From positions 1 to 12,536 of the forward strand of contig CADBTE010000355.1 of assembly GCA_902797455.1 (NCBI GenBank): a DNA stretch of 12,536 bases, in the 5' to 3' direction. A model generated the notes under the pieces. That model had not been told where the DNA came from. It saw only the letters and a program-made list of their open reading frames with translations, and did no database searches. This DNA is from an uncultured Planctomycetota bacterium (GTDB lineage Bacteria; Planctomycetota; Planctomycetia; Pirellulales; Thermoguttaceae). This document shows positions 8,036 to 12,536 of this stretch, one piece after another (within the stretch, counting starts at the first letter, position 1; every line of letters begins with the position of its first letter). The translations under genes and the position numbers were made by a program.

Positions 8036-8048
8036 CCTCCCCTCCTTG
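8036..8048 (-). promoter_or_regulatory. Strong double ribosome binding site before a GTG start
   Basis: On the minus strand two adjoining purine-rich motifs (AGGAGG-like, then GGAGG) end 7 nt before the GTG at 8028. They support the non-ATG start, which falls directly ahead of the membrane anchor. Confidence 0.7.
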
Positions 8049-8083
8049 GGAAAGTCGGTGGACACTTTTTTTGTTGATTCGGG

Positions 8084-8109
8084 AGCGGCTGGGCTGTCGG
8101 CCGGCCGCT
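8084..8109. other. Inverted repeat between rex and the downstream gene
   Basis: AGCGGC (8084-8089) and GCCGCT (8104-8109) form a 6-bp stem with a 14-nt loop, and a perfect CGGCCGGCCG palindrome overlaps it (8098-8107). On the minus-strand transcript it is followed by an A-run, not a U-run, so it is not an intrinsic terminator. It could be an mRNA structure that sets the level of the second gene. Confidence 0.35.
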
Positions 8110-8130
8110 TGAAGGGTGAGACTACACTAG

Positions 8131-8823
8131 TCAGTACGATTTTCCGGGTGATTTGTCTCTTGGTTTTTCGCCCGCGACATCGAGCCCCCGGCTGTCGGCC
8201 AGGCGTTTGGAGAGGACGGCGAAACTGGCCGAGAGCTTGACGTCGACACAGACGATGTTCTCGGGGAGAACCAAGCGGCGCGGGGTGTAGTTCCAAATTC
8301 CCCGAACTCCGATTTCGACCAGGCGGTTGGCCGATTCCTGCGCCTGATCGGCCGGGACGGTTAATATCCCGATATCGACCCGGTATCGCTGCGCCTGGAT
8401 TCCCATCGTCTCAGGAGAGAAGACCGGGTAACCATGGACGGTCGTCCCGATCTTCTTGGGATCGGAGTCGAACGCCATCAGGATCCGCAGCCCGTGTTCA
8501 TTGAACCCATGATAACCGAGGATAGCGCTGCCCAGACTTCCCGCGCCGACCAAAAAAGCGGTGGTCTCTTTATCCCATCCGAGAAACGACTCGATCGCGT
8601 CGATCAGTTCATCGACCTTGTACCCGACCCGCGGGCGGCCGGAGATACCGGTGATCGCCAGATCCTTGCGAACCTGAACGCTGAGCTGATTGAACTGTTT
8701 GGCGATCTGCGTGCACGAAATACTCCGCTGACCGCCGCGGCGCAGATCTTTGAGAAAGTGCAGGTAGACCGGAAGGCGTTGAACACTCGGTATCGGCGTG
8801 TAGGCGCTTTTTTCTTCAGACAT
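8131..8823 (-). CDS. rex: Redox-sensing transcriptional repressor Rex
   Basis: This 230-residue protein matches Rex along its length. The N-terminal winged-helix DNA-binding domain (about residues 10-80) has the typical RLPVYLHFLKDL, VRKDLAITG and GYKVDELI stretches. The C-terminal Rossmann domain has the dinucleotide motif GAGSLG (93-98) and an acidic residue (D119, in AFDSDPKKIG) at the end of the second strand that favours NAD(H). The later VPADQAQESANRLVE and GVRGIWNY segments are also characteristic. Rex dimers bind DNA when NAD+ is high and leave it when NADH rises, typically controlling fermentation and respiration genes. The tail after about residue 210 is longer than usual and basic. 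The ATG at 8823 has AAGGA about 6 nt upstream. It is the first gene of a minus-strand unit with the large envelope protein, and may control itself through inverted repeats near its promoter. Confidence 0.93.
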   Translation of the reverse strand: MSEEKSAYTPIPSVQRLPVYLHFLKDLRRGGQRSISCTQIAKQFNQLSVQVRKDLAITGISGRPRVGYKVDELIDAIESFLGWDKETTAFLVGAGSLGSAILGYHGFNEHGLRILMAFDSDPKKIGTTVHGYPVFSPETMGIQAQRYRVDIGILTVPADQAQESANRLVEIGVRGIWNYTPRRLVLPENIVCVDVKLSASFAVLSKRLADSRGLDVAGEKPRDKSPGKSY

Positions 8824-8876
8824 CGGAATCCTTCCATTACCGGCAGGAAGGCGCGGTGAGTGATCTGTTTCCCGCG

Positions 8877-8893
8877 CGGGTTTTGAAAACGCG
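8877..8893. promoter_or_regulatory. Inverted repeat in the rex leader (candidate operator)
   Basis: GTTTT-G-AAAAC is a perfect 5-bp palindrome around position 8885, extended by two more pairs after one mismatch to 17 nt. It lies about 15-30 nt downstream of the predicted rex transcription start. It does not match the usual Rex consensus (TTGTG-N8-CACAA) well. Confidence 0.35.
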
Positions 8894-8896
8894 AGT

Positions 8897-8908
8897 TGTC
8901 CTATGACA
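8897..8908. promoter_or_regulatory. Inverted repeat at the rex transcription start (candidate operator)
   Basis: TGTC-CTAT-GACA, flanked as TTGTC and GACAC, sits on the predicted start point of the rex promoter, where a bound repressor would block transcription. The half-sites resemble the TTGTG/CACAA ends of Rex sites but the spacing is shorter, so Rex binding is only a possibility. Confidence 0.4.
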
Positions 8909-8913
8909 CTTGT

Positions 8914-8941
8914 ATTATAGATTCATTTCAAACTTTCTCAA
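8914..8941 (-). promoter_or_regulatory. Sigma70-type promoter for rex and the downstream gene
   Basis: On the minus strand, TTGAGA (8941-8936) is followed after 16 nt by a perfect TATAAT (8919-8914). Transcription would begin near 8907, giving a leader of about 83 nt before the rex ATG. Nothing else in this region fits both hexamers so well. Confidence 0.7.
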
Positions 8942-9127
8942 TATCGAGCCGGGGGCAGGAGCGGTTCGCGATCGGAATGTTGTTATGGGCAAAATAGTAA
9001 AGACTTTGGTGGGTTTGCTTGTAAAATTGCGGACAGGTCTGGATTTTTTGGCAAAACAAAATAGAATGGAAGAGGGTTTGCGTGCCATTATATTGGCCTG
9101 CGGTTTTCCGTTCACACCGGAGAAAGA

Positions 9128-10078
9128 ATGAAAGAAACGTACGTACCGATCCCTGACACGCGCGTTCTCGGGAAAGTTTTTGGACCGAGTGACGAGCATC
9201 TTCGAACCATTCGCCGAGCGTTAAATCTCAGAGTGACCGTCGACGGCGGCCGAATCCTCCTGCGATCCGAGGACGATCGGGCCCTTAAAGACGGGGCCGA
9301 GCTTTTGGCGCAGCTTCAGACGATGGCCTCTAAACGCGGCGAAATCATTTCGAACGACGATGTTCGCCGGGCGATCTCCGAAATCCGGCATCAGCAGCCG
9401 GTCTCGGAAAGTCGTCCGATCGAGGTCTACGGCGGAAAGCGGATCGGCCCCCGAACGGCCGGTCAGGCCGCCTTTTTGACGCTGCTTCGCAGCAAGACCG
9501 TCCTGTTCTGCACCGGGCCGGCCGGCTGCGGCAAGACCTATCTGGCCGTGGCCCGCGCGGTGGAGCTGCTGCGATCGGGCGATATTCGGAAGATCGTTCT
9601 GGTCCGTCCCGCCGTCGAGGCGGGGGAGAATCTCGGGTTTCTCCCGGGGGATCTGCGGGATAAGATCAATCCGTATCTGCGCCCTCTGTTCGACGCGCTG
9701 GCCGATATGATTCCACCCGAGACGCTCGCCCACTACATGCAGGAGGACCGAATCGAGGTGATACCTCTGGCCTATATGCGGGGAAGGACCCTCAATAACG
9801 CGGCGATCATTCTCGATGAGGCGCAGAATACGACGGTTGCCCAAATGAAGATGTTCCTCACCCGTATGGGGGAGGGGGCGCGTATTACCGTCTGCGGCGA
9901 CGCCACCCAGACCGACCTGTCGCCGCACAAAAGAAGTGGTTTGACCGACGCGGTCGGGCGGTTGAACGGTATCAAGGGGATCGGCCATATCGAGCTGACC
10001 GCCGACGACATCGTCCGTCACGATCTTGTCCAGAAGATCGTTCACGCGTATGAGGAGAATCCCGATGGGCAAACCTGA
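9128..10078 (+). CDS. phoH: PhoH-like ATPase
   Basis: This 316-residue protein is of normal length for PhoH. The N-terminal part (about 10-70) is the small domain with a KH-like character found in PhoL-type members. The ATPase core follows: Walker A GPAGCGKT (130-137), Walker B AIILDEAQN (226-234) and the VCGDATQ sensor segment (255-261). KIVLVRPAVEAGENLGFLPG (155-174) is a PhoH hallmark. PhoH proteins bind and hydrolyse ATP and are linked to RNA metabolism; the genetic tie to ybeY suggests a role in rRNA processing or RNA unwinding. GGAG lies 5 nt before the ATG. It is the first gene of the plus-strand phoH-pgpH-ybeY cluster, and its last 14 nt overlap the next gene. Confidence 0.95.
   Translation: MKETYVPIPDTRVLGKVFGPSDEHLRTIRRALNLRVTVDGGRILLRSEDDRALKDGAELLAQLQTMASKRGEIISNDDVRRAISEIRHQQPVSESRPIEVYGGKRIGPRTAGQAAFLTLLRSKTVLFCTGPAGCGKTYLAVARAVELLRSGDIRKIVLVRPAVEAGENLGFLPGDLRDKINPYLRPLFDALADMIPPETLAHYMQEDRIEVIPLAYMRGRTLNNAAIILDEAQNTTVAQMKMFLTRMGEGARITVCGDATQTDLSPHKRSGLTDAVGRLNGIKGIGHIELTADDIVRHDLVQKIVHAYEENPDGQT
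10052..10057 (+). promoter_or_regulatory. Ribosome binding site for pgpH inside phoH
   Basis: GAGGAG, inside the last codons of phoH, is 7 nt before the ATG at 10065. It selects that start over the ATG at 10050 and a TTG at 10026, neither of which has a good site. Confidence 0.75.
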
Positions 10079-12470
10079 CCGCTATCCCGCTCGGCTCGAC
10101 GGTTTTCTCGAACAGCGAAGTTTCTTCGGCTGGTTCCGAGGGTTTTTCGGTGACTGGCAGACGCTCGCCAAGCTCGTCACCATTGTCATTACCGCGCTGG
10201 TTGTGTGCGTCATCACACAATCGTGGGACCCTCCGTTTGAGTTTCGGCTCGGCGACGCGCCCGACCGCAATATCGACTGCACGACCCGATTCTCGATTTT
10301 CGTCCCGCTTAAGACCCAGCAGGCGCGGCTCGAGGCGCGGCTCGACGCGCTGCACGTCTACGTGAACGATCCTTCGAGACTCACCCAGTTCAAAGCCCAG
10401 CTGATCAATACCGTGCAGGCGGTGATCACGGCGCCGAGTTTCGACGAGATGAGCCCCGAGGTGCGCGCTCTGTGGGCCAAATTCCTCCCCCCGGGGACCG
10501 AGGACGCCGACGCGAAAGAAAATTTCGCCCTTTTCCAGACCAGTATCGAGGAACGGGACGCCGACGAAAGCGGCGACGCCGGTCTGAAACGGCTGATGGT
10601 CACGATCGACGAGGCTTTTCGTCCCTTCGAGACGAATGGTATCCTGCTCAAACTCCATGGCATCCGAGAGGGGAACCAGGAACGTGTCTTGGTCTATGAC
10701 GCGGGATCCTCGCCCGAGAGCGCCCGCGAGGTTTGGGTTAACGATATCCTGATAGGGAACGCGGGGCTGGTCTCGGATCTGATCAACCGCGACTATCCCC
10801 AAGAGGTATCGCGGCTGCTGATGCAGTGGATCCGGTCGGAGATGGTCGAGACCCTCTCCGAGGATCCGGCGGCGACCCTCAAGGAGCAGAACAAGGCCGA
10901 GGCGGAAGTCCAGCCGGTAGAGGATGTCTACGAGCCGGGGCAGACGCTCCTGAAGGCCGGGCATCCGATCGACCAAAACAGCTTCGATCTTCTTCGCAAA
11001 GAATATCGCGCGATGATCCAAGAACGCTCGGCGATCGATCGAGGGCTGCGTTTCTTCGGCGTCTTCGGTTTCCTTTTTGTCGTCCTCGTCCTGGTCTCGG
11101 TCTTTATGCATATGGGGCACCATCGCGACGGCCAGCTGAAAATCGCGACCCGCACTTCGTTCTTTTTCTTCTTCCTGCTGATGATGGTGACCATCGGGCT
11201 GGGGCGTCTGATCCAGGTCATTTCCGAGAACCGCCTGGGGAATCCCGAGATTATTCCGCTGCTGATTGTCGCGGCGGGGTTTTCGATCGCGTTTTCTTTG
11301 GGGATCGCGATCTCCTCGACCTTGGTCATCATTCTGACGCTGACGCTGTCGGGGTCGTTCGACCTGACCGATTTTTTGACGATTGCCGCGATGAGTTCGG
11401 TCGTGATCTGCGTCGTCCACGATTTAAGGCGGCGCGAGCAGATCGTCTATTCCGCGGCGATGGGGGGGCTGGTTGCCCTAATATTGACCTTAATGTCGGG
11501 TCTGTTCCGAGCGGACCGCGTTCCCATCGACCTGTTTCCGCGGGCCTGTTTCCGGTTTTTCTGGGCGATAGTCGCCGGGTTTATGACGGCCGGTCTTCAG
11601 CCGTTCATTGAAAGGTGGTTCCATATTTTAACCCCGATTCGATTGATGGAACTCGGCAACCCCGACAATCCCCTTCTGGCGAGACTCAAAACGCTGGCGC
11701 CGGCCACCTACACGCACTCGGTCAACGTCTCCGAAATCGCCAGCGCGGCGGCCAGAGCGATCGGGGCCCGCGACGAGCTGGTCCGCGTCGGGGCGCTCTA
11801 CCACGATATCGGGAAGATGACGAGGCCGGAGTACTTCACCGAGAATCTCGTCAAGGGAGAAGAAAGTCCGCACGCGAAGCTTCGCCCCCAGATGAGCGCT
11901 CAGATCATCGCCAACCACGTTTACGACGGGGTCGAGATCGCCCGCAGTTACAAGCTTCCCCAAGAGATCATCGATCTGATGGCTCAGCACCACGGCACCA
12001 CCTTTGCCGGGCGTCTTTTTTATGAAAATGCCTGCAAACAGGCGGAGGGCGACGCCAGTCAGATGCCCGATGAAAAGAGCTTCCGCTACCGCGGTCCCAA
12101 GCCGCAGACGCGTGAGGGGGGGATCTTAATGCTCTCGGATATCGCCGAGTCGGCCTGCCGTTCGCTTCCGGGGGCCACGCCGGAAAAAATCCACGAGAAG
12201 ATCCATGGTCTGGTGAAGGAGCGGATGGACGACGGCTCGCTGGACGAGACCGGTCTGACGGTAGGCGAGGTTCGCCAGATCGAGAACAGCTTGATCAACT
12301 CGATCATCGCCATTCAGCATAAGCGAATCCCGTACACCAGTCCCGAATCGCAGAGACCGGCCGATAAAAGCGGCGATAAAAACACAGATCAAAACACCGA
12401 TAAAAACACAGACCGCAAGGGAAATCCCGAAACCGAGGAGAGGGAAAAAGATGGATCTGATCGAAATTGA
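10065..12470 (+). CDS. pgpH: 7TM-HD phosphohydrolase, PgpH-like (probable cyclic-di-AMP phosphodiesterase)
   Basis: From the ATG at 10065 the protein has 801 residues. The layout is that of the 7TMR-HD family: a short cytoplasmic start, TM1 (about 35-52), a large extracytoplasmic 7TMR-HDED-type domain (about 55-325), six more membrane segments (about 329-513) and a cytoplasmic HD domain. The HD metal ligands are all visible: H551 (THSVN), H580-D581 (YHDIGK), H618 (ANHVYDG), H642-H643 (QHHGTT) and D692 (LSDIAES). In Listeria, PgpH of this family hydrolyses cyclic-di-AMP to pApA. The same reaction is likely here, although no diadenylate cyclase gene is in the window. The last 45 or so residues are hydrophilic and probably disordered, with a short DKNT repeat. 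It overlaps phoH by 14 nt and the next gene by 20 nt, so the three are translated in coupling. Confidence 0.92.
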   Translation: MGKPDRYPARLDGFLEQRSFFGWFRGFFGDWQTLAKLVTIVITALVVCVITQSWDPPFEFRLGDAPDRNIDCTTRFSIFVPLKTQQARLEARLDALHVYVNDPSRLTQFKAQLINTVQAVITAPSFDEMSPEVRALWAKFLPPGTEDADAKENFALFQTSIEERDADESGDAGLKRLMVTIDEAFRPFETNGILLKLHGIREGNQERVLVYDAGSSPESAREVWVNDILIGNAGLVSDLINRDYPQEVSRLLMQWIRSEMVETLSEDPAATLKEQNKAEAEVQPVEDVYEPGQTLLKAGHPIDQNSFDLLRKEYRAMIQERSAIDRGLRFFGVFGFLFVVLVLVSVFMHMGHHRDGQLKIATRTSFFFFFLLMMVTIGLGRLIQVISENRLGNPEIIPLLIVAAGFSIAFSLGIAISSTLVIILTLTLSGSFDLTDFLTIAAMSSVVICVVHDLRRREQIVYSAAMGGLVALILTLMSGLFRADRVPIDLFPRACFRFFWAIVAGFMTAGLQPFIERWFHILTPIRLMELGNPDNPLLARLKTLAPATYTHSVNVSEIASAAARAIGARDELVRVGALYHDIGKMTRPEYFTENLVKGEESPHAKLRPQMSAQIIANHVYDGVEIARSYKLPQEIIDLMAQHHGTTFAGRLFYENACKQAEGDASQMPDEKSFRYRGPKPQTREGGILMLSDIAESACRSLPGATPEKIHEKIHGLVKERMDDGSLDETGLTVGEVRQIENSLINSIIAIQHKRIPYTSPESQRPADKSGDKNTDQNTDKNTDRKGNPETEEREKDGSDRN
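12363..12410 (+). repeat. Four 12-nt tandem repeats in the 3' end of pgpH
   Basis: Four consecutive 12-nt units starting with GAT (12363, 12375, 12387, 12399) encode DKSG, DKNT, DQNT and DKNT. Units two and four are identical (GATAAAAACACA). They are A-rich against the GC-rich gene and lie in the disordered C-terminal tail (residues 767-782), so copy number may vary without harming the enzyme. Confidence 0.8.
12435..12444 (+). promoter_or_regulatory. Ribosome binding site of the ybeY candidate
   Basis: The purine-rich GAGGAGAGGG lies within the end of pgpH, 6 nt before the ATG at 12451. Confidence 0.65.
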
Positions 12471-12536
12471 AGTCTGTTTTGACGTCGACGTTTTTTCCGC
12501 CGCCGAGCAGGAAGATATCCGGGCGAAGACCGAAAA
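12451..12536 (+). CDS. ybeY: Probable endoribonuclease YbeY, 3' truncated
   Basis: Only the first 28 codons are in the window. The frame opens at an ATG with a strong Shine-Dalgarno 6 nt upstream and overlaps the end of pgpH by 20 nt. The start MDLIEIEVCFDVDVF has the alternating short beta strand with which YbeY proteins begin, but the zinc-binding HxxxHxxxxxH motif that would prove it lies beyond the window. The call rests mainly on the very common phoH-pgpH-ybeY gene order. YbeY is a metal-dependent RNase involved in 16S rRNA 3' maturation and ribosome quality control. Confidence 0.6.
   Translation, partial: MDLIEIEVCFDVDVFSAAEQEDIRAKTE

Larger units (their letters stand above)
8824..9127. 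other. Divergent intergenic region between rex and phoH
   Basis: This 304-nt stretch separates the two oppositely directed operons. The part from about 8890 to 9100 is clearly richer in A and T than the genes on either side. It holds a good minus-strand promoter, two inverted repeats and a perfect CCCGCGCGGG palindrome (8871-8880). A plus-strand promoter for phoH must lie here or overlap, but no -35/-10 pair with proper spacing was found; TATATT at 9089-9094 is the best isolated -10-like element. A short open frame (ATG at 8985, stop at 9131, 48 codons) overlaps the phoH start by 4 nt but has no recognisable product. Confidence 0.6.

Noticed and set aside
8098..8107. Rho-independent terminator after rex at the CGGCCGGCCG palindrome
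   Set aside because: No U-run follows on the minus-strand transcript; an A-run does.
8896..8921. Plus-strand promoter for phoH using TTGTCC and TATAGA
   Set aside because: The spacing is only about 14 nt, the same bases form a far better minus-strand promoter, and phoH would have a leader of about 200 nt.
9972..11420. Antisense open frame of 482 codons opposite phoH and pgpH
   Set aside because: The sense strand encodes recognisable PhoH and 7TM-HD proteins across it; the antisense product is low-complexity (Arg/Asp/Gln-rich) with no domain and no ribosome binding site.

Overview
The window is a GC-rich, densely packed bacterial segment. The gene content suggests a planctomycete or a relative in the PVC group: secreted ceramidase-like and sialidase-like proteins of the type common there, Rex, a very large anchored envelope protein, and the phoH-pgpH-ybeY order. 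This placement rests on family resemblance, not on a marker gene, so it is tentative. No rRNA, tRNA, CRISPR array, insertion sequence or phage gene was seen.

The left part (2-4757, plus strand) looks like one operon of four genes with gaps of 26-35 nt. Two tandem, closely related secreted proteins of the neutral/alkaline ceramidase N-terminal-domain type come first; the first is cut by the window edge. They are followed by a zinc-dependent homocysteine S-methyltransferase-type protein and a secreted sialidase-like beta-propeller with three Asp-boxes. The mix suggests extracellular breakdown of amide- or glycan-containing molecules, possibly host or environmental (glyco)lipids, with a cytoplasmic methyl-transfer step. 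The substrate cannot be fixed from sequence.

The middle part (4774-8823, minus strand) converges on the first operon with 16 nt between stop codons. It holds rex (NADH/NAD+-sensing repressor) and, 102 nt downstream of it, a 1084-residue membrane-anchored protein whose repeated beta-strand motifs resemble LptA/LptC/OstA-type lipopolysaccharide-transport domains. A good sigma70-type promoter (TTGAGA-16-TATAAT) lies upstream of rex, with two inverted repeats just downstream of its predicted start point.

The right part (9128-12536, plus strand) diverges from rex across a 304-nt intergenic region that is AT-rich in part. It carries phoH, a 7TM-HD phosphohydrolase gene (pgpH-like, likely a cyclic-di-AMP phosphodiesterase) and the 5' end of a probable ybeY. 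The three reading frames overlap (14 nt and 20 nt), each with a Shine-Dalgarno sequence inside or at the end of the preceding gene, which indicates translational coupling. phoH-pgpH-ybeY is a widespread conserved cluster tied to RNA metabolism and rRNA maturation.

The most unusual points are the tandem ceramidase-like pair with uneven divergence and an apparently replaced zinc ligand, the oversized OstA-like protein downstream of rex, and the palindromes at the rex promoter.
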